From Pleurocapsa sp. PCC 7327 (lineage in GTDB: Bacteria > Cyanobacteriota > Cyanobacteriia > Cyanobacteriales > Microcystaceae): 64,000 nt of DNA. This document shows positions 19,180 through 27,545 of this stretch, one piece after another. A model generated the notes under the pieces. That model ran no database searches and had not been told where the DNA came from. It saw nothing but the letters and a program-made list of their open reading frames with translations. Position 1 is the stretch's first letter; each line of letters begins with the position of its first letter. Made by a program: the position numbers and the translations under genes. The DNA is taken from positions 1,651,501-1,715,500 of the forward strand of contig NC_019689.1 of the NCBI RefSeq assembly GCF_000317025.1, read 5' to 3'.

Positions 19180-20202
19180 TTACGGCGAGGGAACGATGTA
19201 TGGCGATTGAACTGGCTCGACTTTACCTAAATTCACCAACGCTTGGTGCATCATTGCAGCAGCTTCGCCGCGAGTTGCAGGTTGGTTGGGGTTGAGAAAT
19301 TTGGTATTGGGATAGTTAACAACTATTCCTTTCTCAGTTGCCGCCGCAACTTGCCCCACTGCCCAAGTAGGAATTTCTGAGGCATCCTCGTAGACTTTGA
19401 GGGTTTGCTGGGGGTCTTTGGTTGGCTTGAGATTCAACCCTGCTACCAACGTTACCAGAACTTGATAGCGGGGGATATTCTCTTGCGGACGGAAACTATC
19501 GCGAGAGTACCCTTTCATAAATCCTTTCCCGATTGCTTTCTCAATATCGGAAGCGATTGGATCGCCTTGGGGTACGTCTTTGAACTCTATTTCGATCGCT
19601 TGCGATGGCGAATCGAAAGCGCGATCGATTAAACTAGCCATCTGCGCTCTGGAGATCGGTCGATCTGGCTCGAAGGTGTTTTCGGAAACGCCGTCTATTA
19701 GTTGTTTGCTTCTCAATCCCTCAATAAAAGGATAATCCCAGCGCTCGCGCGGTACGTCTTGAAAAGCTATCTTCAACTGCAATGATGGCTCTTGCGATTT
19801 TGGAGTAGGTGTAGATTGTGGGGATGGTTGAGAAGCCAATGGAATGGGAAGAGCCAATAGAGGCAATGTTTGTCCTTGTCGGTTTGTCTGTCTCCGGTCG
19901 GGGTCTTCAAATAATTGCGATGGTTGCTCTGCTTCTTTCTGGCTAGCTTCAGGCAATTCTGTCGTTGCTGGTTTCTCTCTTAAAGCAACTATCGGACGGG
20001 ACTGCTCTGGCTGAGCAGTTGGTTGCGATCGCGATCGAGCAAGCAGTTGTGGTTGGTTTTTAAAAAAATTGATGCCGCTACTGCTGCCGAGTCCCCACCA
20101 CAAGATCCCACCAATTGTAGCTAAAACAAAAATAATAGCGATCTTCTCATCAGAATCTAGATTCCTTCTTCTCGGAGGTTCGGGATTGGGAGAATTAGAC
20201 AT
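19180..20202 (-). CDS. Membrane-anchored protein with three SLH domains
   Basis: A 340-residue protein: short cytoplasmic N-terminus, one membrane helix (about 19-40, IAIIFVLATIGGILWWG), a proline/glutamine-rich linker (about 55-145), then three S-layer-homology repeats (about 150-330: FQDVPRERWDYPFIEGL, FKDVPQGDPIASDIEKA, YEDASEIPTWAVGQVAA). SLH domains bind cell-wall polymers; in cyanobacteria this single-helix form is common and probably links inner membrane and peptidoglycan. It is followed by a palindrome and is not obviously in an operon. Confidence 0.9.
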   Translation of the reverse strand: MSNSPNPEPPRRRNLDSDEKIAIIFVLATIGGILWWGLGSSSGINFFKNQPQLLARSRSQPTAQPEQSRPIVALREKPATTELPEASQKEAEQPSQLFEDPDRRQTNRQGQTLPLLALPIPLASQPSPQSTPTPKSQEPSLQLKIAFQDVPRERWDYPFIEGLRSKQLIDGVSENTFEPDRPISRAQMASLIDRAFDSPSQAIEIEFKDVPQGDPIASDIEKAIGKGFMKGYSRDSFRPQENIPRYQVLVTLVAGLNLKPTKDPQQTLKVYEDASEIPTWAVGQVAAATEKGIVVNYPNTKFLNPNQPATRGEAAAMMHQALVNLGKVEPVQSPYIVPSP

Positions 20203-20286
20203 GATGACAATTTATGAACACTCCACAAAATAGTTTGTAGTCATCTTATCCTATCTTTGGTGAGCCAATCCGAGCCAAGTTGAAAT

Positions 20287-20337
20287 AAGATGTTTCGCTT
20301 CGCGATCGCTACGCTCAACATGACCTTCTATACTTTT
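20287..20337 (-). repeat. Dispersed intergenic repeat, copy 2 (inverted)
   Basis: The reverse complement reads AGTATAGAAGGTCATGTTGA and continues through AGCGTAGCG to AAACATCTT, matching 35511-35558 closely and 2225-2260 partly. This copy includes a HIP1 octamer. Confidence 0.65.
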
Positions 20338-20407
20338 TACTTTTTAGACAACCTGTAAAGAAGACCCGATAGGAGTTTCAGTCTATTTTAATCGAGTTGA
20401 GCTTTGA

Positions 20408-20429
20408 GCCTAGAACTTTAGTTCTAGGC
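20408..20429. repeat. Perfect hairpin upstream of the SLH gene
   Basis: Arms GCCTAGAACT and AGTTCTAGGC are perfectly complementary with a 2-base loop. It lies about 200 bp before the SLH start and 150 bp before tRNA-Gly. Its role is unknown. Confidence 0.5.
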
Positions 20430-20560
20430 GTTGATGCGGCTGCTACAAGATGTAAAGTGTAATCAAGATTACAAATAGTCATGACTGCTAGTGGTGTTGA
20501 TTGCTAGCTTGGTGCGACTGAATACTATCCCGAACAACAAAGAAACAAGAAAAGGGAATG

Positions 20561-20566
20561 TATAAT
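20561..20566 (+). promoter_or_regulatory. Likely -10 box for tRNA-Gly
   Basis: TATAAT ends 15 bases before the first base of the tRNA, the expected spacing for a mature 5' end close to the transcription start. Confidence 0.55.
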
Positions 20567-20581
20567 GTAATATGTCTCGGT

Positions 20582-20653
20582 GCGGGTATAGTTCAGTGGT
20601 AGAACGTCAGCTTCCCAAGCTGAATGTCGTGGGTTCGAGTCCCATTACCCGCT
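20582..20653 (+). tRNA. tRNA-Gly, anticodon CCC
   Basis: The acceptor arm pairs GCGGGTA (20582-20588) with TACCCGC (20646-20652). The anticodon stem TCAGC/GCTGA closes the loop TTCCCAA, giving anticodon CCC for GGG codons. The T-arm has GTTCGAGTC. CCA is not encoded. Confidence 0.95.
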
Positions 20654-20760
20654 TACCAATTTAAACCTTTCTGGTAACGAGTCCCATCCAGCTATCGTAT
20701 TGGTGACGACTTATCTGGTCGAGAGAGGTTTGATTTTACCGCCCCATCAAGTCAAGTCGG

Positions 20761-20792
20761 GGAGCAACGAAATCACGGCTGTGCTCCTTTTT
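20761..20792 (+). terminator. Rho-independent terminator downstream of tRNA-Gly
   Basis: GGAGCA with one bulged base pairs to TGCTCC, followed directly by five T (20788-20792). It lies about 110 bases beyond the tRNA, so the primary transcript carries a long 3' trailer. Confidence 0.55.
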
Positions 20793-20851
20793 ATCAAAGC
20801 AATTTATATCGGCTAGTCGCTTAAAAAGTCTGAGGAATTATTGGTAAGCAA

Positions 20852-20885
20852 AAAAGCGATCGCACTCCCAGACGCGATCGCTTTT
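20852..20885 (-). terminator. HIP1-built hairpin terminator for the coiled-coil gene
   Basis: Two 12-base arms, AAAAGCGATCGC and its inverse, enclose a 10-base loop and are flanked by A/T runs, so that on the minus strand a strong stem ends in six T. It lies 18 bp after the stop of the leftward coiled-coil gene. Each arm contains one HIP1 octamer. Confidence 0.7.
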
Positions 20886-20902
20886 GATGAGAGAATTAAT
20901 GT

Positions 20903-21277
20903 TTAGGGATTGCCGATTAATCCGAAAAGTTTAGCGAATCCTCCCAAAATGGCAACAATTAAAGCAACTACGATACTTCGACTGACAAATTCTTGATTTT
21001 CTAGACGCTTGCTTATTCCATCTATTTTGGGTTCCAGCTTTTCTTCTACTCGTCTGATATCTCCGGTTAACTTTTCTTCTACTCGTCTGATATCTCCGGT
21101 TAACTTTTCTTCTACTCGTCTGATATCTCCGGTTAACTTTTCTTCTATTCGTTTAATTTCACTTTCTAATTTGGCTGAAGATACTTTAAGATCGCCTACG
21201 TCTTTTTGTAGGTTGTCTATTTTCCCTTCTATTCTTTCAAGGATTTTGGCTAAATCCGATTCTATTTGTATGCTCAT
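20903..21277 (-). CDS. Short coiled-coil protein with C-terminal membrane helix and 11-residue repeats
   Basis: The 124-residue protein is almost entirely charged helix (about 1-95) followed by a hydrophobic segment (about 98-118, SIVVALIVAILGGFAKL). The middle consists of three exact copies of an 11-residue unit, EEKLTGDIRRV, encoded by three identical 33-bp tandem DNA repeats. Eleven-residue periodicity fits a right-handed or straight coiled coil. This tail-anchored architecture is common among small uncharacterised cyanobacterial proteins; no function can be assigned. Repeat number probably varies between strains. Confidence 0.75.
   Translation of the reverse strand: MSIQIESDLAKILERIEGKIDNLQKDVGDLKVSSAKLESEIKRIEEKLTGDIRRVEEKLTGDIRRVEEKLTGDIRRVEEKLEPKIDGISKRLENQEFVSRSIVVALIVAILGGFAKLFGLIGNP
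21041..21139. repeat. Three identical 33-bp tandem repeats
   Basis: Units at 21041-21073, 21074-21106 and 21107-21139 are identical base for base and a fourth diverged unit follows. The length is a multiple of three, so copy-number change keeps the reading frame of the coiled-coil gene. Confidence 0.95.
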
Positions 21278-21439
21278 TTTTTTTTGTTAGCCTAAGTATA
21301 GTTTCTTTTTCGTAATTACGCTGAAACTCTTGAGCCATGCCTTCAAAGGGACTAATGGTTGCTTTAAGTTTTTTATGCTTGATTGCCCATTTACACGCGG
21401 CATTAAGTTATTGTAAGATTCGTTTTCGAGCGATCGCCT

Positions 21440-21733
21440 TTAACTTTACCTCAAATGACTATCAAATAACTGGAGATAAACGAACTACTTTAGAACTGGC
21501 TGGCGTAGCAGTGAGGCTGAGGCACGCAGTACACTGGCTACATTGCGGGCAGTCGCAGATGAAAGTACTACTAAACTCATGAGAGAATTTTATCGCTAGC
21601 TAGCACAAGCCCAGGAAACTAAGTTCAATAAAGCAGGAATACTCGTCAAGCACAACTGGCTGTTCTCCAGGAGAGACAATACAGCCATCCCTACTTTTGG
21701 GCACCGTTTATTCTAATCGGAAATTGGCAATAA
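21440..21733 (+). pseudogene. Decayed C-terminal end of a CHAT-domain protease
   Basis: Pieces of one protein end appear in successive frames. First TGDKRTTLELAGVAVR (near 21470-21517), then, after a frameshift, STLATLRAVADESTTKLM and REFYR (to about 21590), a stop, LAQAQETKF, and finally HPYFWAPFILIGNWQ with a TAA at 21731-21733. This is the C-terminal part of CHAT domains; the intact CHAT gene at 52136-54877 ends with HPYYWAPYVLVGNWQ. The catalytic Cys region is not preserved. The 5' part of the gene is gone. Confidence 0.85.
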
Positions 21734-21738
21734 TAGGT

Positions 21739-22167
21739 TTATTGAATGAGGTAACTAGACCATTGCGCTTCCCCAGAAGAACTCGCCTCTCGTCTGAGGA
21801 GTCGCCAGGTTTTTCCTTCGACTTGCCGTTGTAAATAGAGATCGAAACGGTTGTTTTTTTGCGTCACTCGTTGTCGCGGCAGCGTCAAGGTTAAATTATA
21901 AGTGCCTTTTAGGTGATAGGCAGGTAAATTGCCAACAACGATGGGTTCTATCTTCTTAACATTTATCTGAGCGATCTCTATCTGTGGACGAGAAGCGTTA
22001 AGTTGTTGGCTGAGACGCTGTTGGGTTTGGGAAACCTGAAATGCGATCGCTTTGCTGATAATTTCTCCATCTGGAGCAAACTCGATCGGTGGAGTGGGAG
22101 TGCTACAAGCGCTCAGCAGAAAGATTAAAATCGTCGATAGGATTGGGACATACCATCGATTCTTCAT
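21739..22167 (-). CDS. Putative lipoprotein of unknown function
   Basis: About 142 residues from ATG 22167 (an upstream ATG at 22194 adds nine residues). The N-terminus is a lipoprotein signal: basic start, hydrophobic core and the lipobox LLSAC with Cys near residue 21. The mature part has two conserved-looking stretches, AYHLKGTYNLTLTLP and WRLLRREA. I do not recognise a family with a known role. The protein would be anchored in a membrane facing the periplasm. It is convergent with the CHAT remnant, six bp away. Confidence 0.75.
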   Translation of the reverse strand: MKNRWYVPILSTILIFLLSACSTPTPPIEFAPDGEIISKAIAFQVSQTQQRLSQQLNASRPQIEIAQINVKKIEPIVVGNLPAYHLKGTYNLTLTLPRQRVTQKNNRFDLYLQRQVEGKTWRLLRREASSSGEAQWSSYLIQ

Positions 22168-22333
22168 TGGTGGCGAGTGCGGATTGATTCTCATTTAATA
22201 CTGAGGGTATCAGTTCCGCGACCGCTTTGTCGGGCGATCGCGTCTGACAACCTTATTTCCAGGAAAGCGAACTCTCCGTGGTAGGGATTTCCGCCTCAAG
22301 GCTTGAGAGTAAATCACTACAATGACGGATAGG

Positions 22334-22368
22334 AAGACAAGAGCAGGTCTCTAATTTCTGCTTGTCTT
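22334..22368 (+). promoter_or_regulatory. Stem-loop in the clpB leader
   Basis: AAGACAAG (22334-22341) plus CAG pairs with CTG plus CTTGTCTT (22358-22368) across a 2-base bulge and an 11-base loop. It ends 35 bp before the clpB ATG. It could be a leader regulatory structure; no CIRCE element was found. No T-tract of useful length argues for an internal terminator. Confidence 0.45.
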
Positions 22369-22403
22369 TTGAGATTGAATTGATAAGCTTAACTGAATAA
22401 GAA

Positions 22404-25019
22404 ATGCAACCGACTAACCCAAATCAATTTACAGAAAAAGCTTGGGAGGCAATAGTCCGCACGATCGATATTGCCAAACAAAATAAACAGCAGCAAATTG
22501 AAACCGAACATTTAATGAAATCCCTCCTCGAACAAGAGGGATTGGCGACCAGTATCTTCAACAAAGCAAATGTCAATGTCCAACGCCTGCGCGAAAGAAC
22601 CGACGAGTTCATTCGCCGTCAACCCAAAGTTGCCAATATAGGCGATGTCTATCTAGGACGCGGTTTAGATAGCTTAATGGATAGAGCCGAAGCATTTCGT
22701 AAAGAATTCGGCGACGATTATATCTCCATCGAGCATCTAATCTTAGCCTATGCCAAAGACGCTCGCTTTGGTCGAGCTTTATATCAAGAATTTGGTCTCA
22801 ATGAAAACAAACTCAAGGAGATTATCAACCAAGTGCGAGGTTCTCAGAAAGTGACCGACCAAAATCCAGAAAACAAGTACGAATCCTTAGAAAAATATGG
22901 TCGCGATCTCACGCAACTCGCCCGCGAAGGGAAACTCGATCCGGTGATCGGTCGCGATGACGAAATTCGCCGCACCATTCAAATTCTCTCGCGTCGCACT
23001 AAGAATAATCCCGTCTTAATCGGCGAACCGGGTGTCGGGAAAACTGCCATCGTAGAAGGATTGGCACAGCGGATTATCAACCGAGACGTGCCAGAATCGC
23101 TGCGCGATCGCAAGTTAATTGCCCTCGATATGGGTGCGTTAATCGCGGGTGCCAAATACCGAGGCGAGTTTGAAGAACGTCTCAAAGCCGTCCTCAAGGA
23201 AGTGACGGAATCAGGGGGCAACATTATTCTGTTCATCGACGAGATTCACACCGTCGTGGGTGCGGGTGCGACTCAAGGGGCGATGGATGCAGGAAACCTT
23301 CTCAAACCCATGCTGGCGCGGGGAGAATTGCGCTGTATCGGCGCGACGACGCTAGATGAATATCGCAAGTATATCGAGAAGGATGCAGCCCTTGAGCGGC
23401 GTTTCCAATCGGTGTACGTAGACGAACCCAGCGTCGAAGATACCATTTCTATTTTGCGGGGTCTCAAGGAACGCTACGAGGTTCACCACGGGGTCAAAAT
23501 CTCTGATAGTTCGCTAGTGGCAGCGGCAGTGCTGTCTAATAGATATATCAGCGATCGCTTCCTTCCTGACAAAGCGATCGATCTGGTAGACGAAGCGGCG
23601 GCAAAGCTGAAAATGGAGATTACCTCCAAACCTGAAGAACTCGATGAAGTTGATCGCAAGATCCTCCAGTTAGAGATGGAACGCCTGTCGTTGCAGAAAG
23701 AATTTGACGAGGCTTCCAGGGCGAGATTGGAAAAACTGGAAAAAGAATTAGCCGATCTCAAAGAGGAACAGGCAAACCTTAATGCTCAATGGCAATCGGA
23801 AAAAGAGGTCATCGATAAAATCCGTACCCTCAAAGAAATCATCGACCAAGTTAATCTAGAAATTCAACAGGCAGAGAGAGATTATGACCTCAATCGAGCT
23901 GCCGAACTTCGTTATGGCAAGCTTACCGATTTGCAGCGACAGATCAAGGAAGCTGAGAGTCAATTAGCACAAAGACAAACGACAGGAAAATCCCTGTTGC
24001 GCGAAGAAGTTACCGAATCCGACATTGCTGAAATTATCTCCAAGTGGACGGGAATTCCGGTGAGCAAGCTAGTCGAGTCAGAAAAAGAAAAACTCCTGCA
24101 TCTCGAAGACGAACTGCACCAGCGAGTCATCGGACAAGATGAGGCTGTGACTGCAGTTGCCGAAGCTATCCAGCGATCGCGCGCAGGACTTGCCGATCCC
24201 AACCGTCCTACTGCTAGCTTTATTTTCCTCGGTCCGACAGGCGTTGGCAAGACTGAGTTAGCTAAAGCGCTAGCAGCTAGCTTGTTCGATACCGAAGAGG
24301 CGATGGTTCGCATCGACATGTCCGAGTATATGGAGAAACATAGCGTCTCCCGACTGATGGGTGCGCCTCCGGGATACGTCGGTTATGAAGAAGGCGGACA
24401 GCTAACCGAAGCGATTCGACGGCGACCTTACTCTGTCATTCTCTTTGACGAGATTGAAAAAGCCCACGCCGATGTCTTTAACGTGATGCTGCAAATCCTC
24501 GATGACGGGCGTTTGACTGATTCGCAGGGTCATGTAGTGGACTTCAAAAATACCATCATCATTATGACCAGTAATATCGGGTCGCAGTATATCTTAGACT
24601 TGGCAGGGGACGAGTCTCGCTATGAGGAAATGCGATCGCGCGTTATGGATGCGATGAGAAGTAGCTTCCGTCCCGAATTCCTCAACCGCATCGATGAAAT
24701 TATCATCTTCCATGGATTGCAAAAGCACGAATTGCGGCAAATTGTCAAGCTTCAGGTCGAACGTTTAGAGCAACGGCTAACCGAACAAAAACTGTCTTTG
24801 AAGCTGTCGGAAGCTGCTATAGATTTCCTGGCCGAGATTGGCTACGATCCCGTTTTTGGAGCTAGACCGCTTAAGAGAGCAATTCAGCGCTATTTAGAAA
24901 CGGCGATCGCTAAAGCAATTCTACGCGGGGAATTCAAACCAGGCGACACGATTTTTGTCGATGTCGAGGACGAACGGTTAACCCTCAAGCGGTTGCCCGC
25001 AGAGTTGTTTACTTCATAA
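22404..25019 (+). CDS. clpB: ATP-dependent disaggregase ClpB
   Basis: An 871-residue Hsp100 chaperone that, with DnaK, pulls proteins out of aggregates. Order: Clp N domain (about 1-145), first AAA+ domain (Walker [10 protein letters not shown] near 207, Walker B FIDEIH), the coiled-coil middle domain (about 405-530, which marks ClpB rather than ClpC), second AAA+ domain (Walker [10 protein letters not shown] near 610, Walker [10 protein letters not shown] near 680) and the D2-small domain. Length and sequence fit the heat-inducible ClpB1 type. The ATG at 22404 gives the usual N-terminus. A leader stem-loop precedes it and the gene appears monocistronic. Confidence 0.97.
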   Translation: MQPTNPNQFTEKAWEAIVRTIDIAKQNKQQQIETEHLMKSLLEQEGLATSIFNKANVNVQRLRERTDEFIRRQPKVANIGDVYLGRGLDSLMDRAEAFRKEFGDDYISIEHLILAYAKDARFGRALYQEFGLNENKLKEIINQVRGSQKVTDQNPENKYESLEKYGRDLTQLAREGKLDPVIGRDDEIRRTIQILSRRTKNNPVLIGEPGVGKTAIVEGLAQRIINRDVPESLRDRKLIALDMGALIAGAKYRGEFEERLKAVLKEVTESGGNIILFIDEIHTVVGAGATQGAMDAGNLLKPMLARGELRCIGATTLDEYRKYIEKDAALERRFQSVYVDEPSVEDTISILRGLKERYEVHHGVKISDSSLVAAAVLSNRYISDRFLPDKAIDLVDEAAAKLKMEITSKPEELDEVDRKILQLEMERLSLQKEFDEASRARLEKLEKELADLKEEQANLNAQWQSEKEVIDKIRTLKEIIDQVNLEIQQAERDYDLNRAAELRYGKLTDLQRQIKEAESQLAQRQTTGKSLLREEVTESDIAEIISKWTGIPVSKLVESEKEKLLHLEDELHQRVIGQDEAVTAVAEAIQRSRAGLADPNRPTASFIFLGPTGVGKTELAKALAASLFDTEEAMVRIDMSEYMEKHSVSRLMGAPPGYVGYEEGGQLTEAIRRRPYSVILFDEIEKAHADVFNVMLQILDDGRLTDSQGHVVDFKNTIIIMTSNIGSQYILDLAGDESRYEEMRSRVMDAMRSSFRPEFLNRIDEIIIFHGLQKHELRQIVKLQVERLEQRLTEQKLSLKLSEAAIDFLAEIGYDPVFGARPLKRAIQRYLETAIAKAILRGEFKPGDTIFVDVEDERLTLKRLPAELFTS

Positions 25020-25186
25020 GAAATCAACTCCTTGCAAGTCTCATGGTAGGACGAGCAAAAGTTTGCTCGCCCTATCCTCGCAATCAGGGTTATTTCATTC
25101 TGATTGCAGTTAACCAAGAAATGAATTTGACAAGCGACCCCGCGCTGTCGTTAGGCGCATCTGGTAGGCGCGAGTTGGCTCAAAAT

Positions 25187-25210
25187 TTAAGTCCATCTTA
25201 TAGGACTTAA
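25187..25210. terminator. Stem-loop between clpB and rpmI
   Basis: TTAAGTCC and GGACTTAA pair perfectly around an 8-base loop, about 170 bp beyond the clpB stop. No T-run follows on the plus strand, so it may be part of the rpmI leader instead of a terminator. Confidence 0.4.
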
Positions 25211-25257
25211 GGTATCAGACAGAGAATTTATCTCTGGCTTTCGAGAATGAAATAGCC

Positions 25258-25292
25258 CTGCCTCGCAATCCCCTTGCGAGACAGCCCTTTTT
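25258..25292 (+). terminator. Attenuator-like terminator in the rpmI-rplT leader
   Basis: CTCGCAA (25262-25268) and TTGCGAG (25274-25280) form a stem that extends over CTG/CAG with one mismatch and is followed by five T (25288-25292). It lies 42 bp before the rpmI start. A terminator here either ends upstream transcripts or serves as attenuator for the L35-L20 operon, which is autoregulated by L20 in other bacteria. Confidence 0.6.
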
Positions 25293-25333
25293 AATGATAG
25301 GATAACGAATTGTGTCGAATTTAAAGAGAGTTC

Positions 25334-25537
25334 ATGCCTAAACTAAAAACTCGTAAAGCAGCAGCAAAGCGCTTCACTGCTACCGGAAGCGGCAAGAAAA
25401 TTTTTCGCCGTAAAGCTTACAAAAATCACATGCTGTACCATAAGAGTTCCGAACAAAAGCGTCGTCGCTTATCCCATATCGCTTTAGTTCACGAGAGCGA
25501 CGAAAAAGAAGTTCGGCTGATGCTGCCATATTTATAA
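25334..25537 (+). CDS. rpmI: 50S ribosomal protein L35
   Basis: A 67-residue basic protein with the L35 pattern [31 protein letters not shown] and [12 protein letters not shown]35 is a small component of the large ribosomal subunit. It forms an operon with rplT 53 bp downstream, the standard arrangement. Confidence 0.97.
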   Translation: MPKLKTRKAAAKRFTATGSGKKIFRRKAYKNHMLYHKSSEQKRRRLSHIALVHESDEKEVRLMLPYL

Positions 25538-25590
25538 AAATTTTGTTGTAAACCATCTATCTAAGCAATTAAAATCCATCAAGAGTAACT

Positions 25591-25941
25591 ATGACAAGGG
25601 TAAAACGGGGTAACGTCGCTCGCAAACGCCGTAAAAAAATTCTTAAACTAGCCAAAGGCTTTAGAGGATCGCACTCAAAACTTTTCCGTACAGCCAATCA
25701 GCAGGTGATGAAAGCACTGCGCTATGCGTATGCCGACCGCCGCAAGCGCAAGCGCGATTTTCGTCGCCTCTGGATTACGCGCATCAATGCAGCCGCACGA
25801 GTGCAGGGAATAAGTTACAGCCAACTGACAGGTCAACTGAAAAAAGCTAATATCCAACTCAACCGGAAAATGCTAGCGCAGTTAGCCGTGCTAGATCCCC
25901 AGGCATTCGCCAAAGTTGTAGAAGTCGCAGGTCAGAATTAG
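25591..25941 (+). CDS. rplT: 50S ribosomal protein L20
   Basis: The 116-residue product has the L20 start [19 protein letters not shown] and the segments [20 protein letters not shown] and [16 protein letters not shown]20 binds 23S rRNA and is needed early in large-subunit assembly; in several bacteria it represses its own operon. It is the second gene of the rpmI-rplT pair. A short stem ACCGGAAC/GTTCCGGT at 26015-26032 follows. Confidence 0.98.
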   Translation: MTRVKRGNVARKRRKKILKLAKGFRGSHSKLFRTANQQVMKALRYAYADRRKRKRDFRRLWITRINAAARVQGISYSQLTGQLKKANIQLNRKMLAQLAVLDPQAFAKVVEVAGQN

Positions 25942-26086
25942 TTCAAAGTGCGGAGGACACCGCCGCATTCGGAAGGCACGAGGCGGGAACCTCTTCCCAC
26001 CTTTAAGTGTTGTCACCGGAACAAGTTCCGGTTAGGTCGGCGGTTCAGAGTTCAAAAAGAGTGAATAAACTTTGAATTTTGAATGA

Positions 26087-26374
26087 TTAACGCAATGCCA
26101 TCGTCAAAATTCCCTGCTGTCCTAGTAGAATCTCCCGCAACAAAGTACATATTCCCACCCAAATAATTGGGCTAATATCAACGCCACCGAGAGGGGGTAC
26201 GATTTTTCGTACTGGTATGAGAAAAGGTTCGGTCGGCCAAGCGACAAGATTGAAGGGAAAGCGATTGAGATCGACTTGAGGATACCAAGTTAAAACGATC
26301 CTCAAGATAAATAACAAGATTGCCAGTCCCAAAAAAAAACCGAGTATCCAAGTCCCTAAATTAACAATATCCAT
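26087..26374 (-). CDS. YggT/Ycf19-family membrane protein
   Basis: A 95-residue protein with two hydrophobic segments (about 10-28 and 66-85) and the family block TWYPQVDLNRFPFN followed by WPTEPFLIPVRKIVPP and GGVDISPI. Plastid and cyanobacterial homologues (Ycf19/CCB3) are implicated in cytochrome b6 heme attachment or thylakoid organisation. The gene is transcribed towards rplT and divergent from the phosphoesterase gene. Confidence 0.9.
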   Translation of the reverse strand: MDIVNLGTWILGFFLGLAILLFILRIVLTWYPQVDLNRFPFNLVAWPTEPFLIPVRKIVPPLGGVDISPIIWVGICTLLREILLGQQGILTMALR

Positions 26375-26483
26375 AGTTTCGATCGCTGATGAGGCTTTAT
26401 TCTAAGTATAAAACCTCGCCCGATCATTGCTGGACTCAACGCCACGCGACTATCCTGATAAGAGGAGTAAGTCGTAAATTAGA

Positions 26484-27407
26484 ATGAGTAATTATTCCAA
26501 TCGTTTAATAAAAATTGCCGTAATTGGCGACATCCACGATCGCTGGGAAGAAACAGATAATCTTGCTCTCCAACATCTAAAAGTCGATCTCGTTCTCTTT
26601 GTCGGCGATTTTGGCAATGAATCGGTAGAAGTGGTTCGCCGGATTGCCTCTTTAGAAATTCCCAAAGCAGCCATTATGGGCAATCACGATGCTTGGTATA
26701 CGGCATCGGCTTGGGGGCGCAGGCAATGTCCCTACGACCATGAAAAGGAAGATTGGGTACAACAGCAGCTAGACTTATTAGGAGAGGCACACGTCGGCTA
26801 TGGCAAGTTAGATTTTCCCCAGTTGAACTTATCGGTTGTGGGCAGTCGTCCCTTTAGCTGGGGGGGACCTGAGTGGAAAAATAAAGAATTTCTGCGCGAT
26901 CGCTATGGAGTAACTAATTTTAAAGAATCTACGACTAAAATTGTGGCGGCTGCCAGTCAAACCGCCTGCGATACAGTCATTTTTCTCGGTCATAACGGAC
27001 CTTTTGGATTGGGAGACAAACCAGAAGATATTTGCGGTCGAGATTGGGAACCGTTAGGAGGAGATTACGGCGATCCCGATTTTGCCGAAGCAATAGACAT
27101 AGTACGTGCTACCGGGAAATGGATTCCTCTGGTTACTTTCGGGCACATGCACCATCACTTACGCCACACGCGATCGCGATTGCGGACGGCTGTTACAACC
27201 TCTCCAGAAGGAACGGTTTATTTGAATGCAGCCAGCGTTCCTCGCATCATCAGACAAGCTGGAGAAACCTGTCGCAATTTTTCTCTGGTTACTTTACAAA
27301 ATGGGATTGTGGCTGAAATATCCTTGGTTTGGGTAGGAGAGGAGTTGACAATCGTTTCTAACCATCTCCTTTACCGCGATCGCGATTCAGTTCTCCAACC
27401 TATTTAG
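26484..27407 (+). CDS. TIGR04168-family metallophosphoesterase
   Basis: A 307-residue calcineurin-like phosphoesterase. The metal-binding motifs are all present: GDIHDRW (residues about 13-19), VGDFGNE, MGNHDAWY, LGHNGP and FGHMHHHL. The family is largely confined to cyanobacteria and plastid-bearing organisms; the substrate is unknown. It is divergent from yggT across a 109-bp gap and followed by tRNA-Ser after 53 bp. Confidence 0.9.
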   Translation: MSNYSNRLIKIAVIGDIHDRWEETDNLALQHLKVDLVLFVGDFGNESVEVVRRIASLEIPKAAIMGNHDAWYTASAWGRRQCPYDHEKEDWVQQQLDLLGEAHVGYGKLDFPQLNLSVVGSRPFSWGGPEWKNKEFLRDRYGVTNFKESTTKIVAAASQTACDTVIFLGHNGPFGLGDKPEDICGRDWEPLGGDYGDPDFAEAIDIVRATGKWIPLVTFGHMHHHLRHTRSRLRTAVTTSPEGTVYLNAASVPRIIRQAGETCRNFSLVTLQNGIVAEISLVWVGEELTIVSNHLLYRDRDSVLQPI

Positions 27408-27460
27408 CGGTCTTGCCATCCTTGGCACTAGCTTTGTTAAAATAAAAAATTGTTCGCCTT

Positions 27461-27545
27461 GGAGAGGTGGCAGAGTGGTCGATCGCGCTCGACTTGAAAT
27501 CGAGTGTACCGAAAGGTACCGTGGGTTCAAATCCCACCCTCTCCG
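27461..27545 (+). tRNA. tRNA-Ser, anticodon TGA
   Basis: The acceptor arm pairs GGAGAGG (27461-27467) with CCTCTCC (27538-27544). The anticodon stem CTCGA/TCGAG closes CTTGAAA, giving TGA for UCA codons. A long variable arm (TACCGAAAGGTA) marks the serine type. CCA is not encoded. The base after the discriminator is already the stop codon of the convergent HlyD-like gene. Confidence 0.96.

Noticed and set aside
20561-20902. CRISPR array or small-RNA locus around the tRNA-Gly and hairpins
   Set aside because: The repeats are not regularly spaced direct repeats; the hairpins are better read as terminators.
21337-21582. 81-codon open frame on the plus strand
   Set aside because: Its useful part (TGDKRTTLELAGVAVR) is a fragment of a decayed CHAT domain; the rest matches nothing.
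22195-22403. CIRCE (HrcA) operator before clpB
   Set aside because: No TTAGCACTC inverted repeat is present in the leader.
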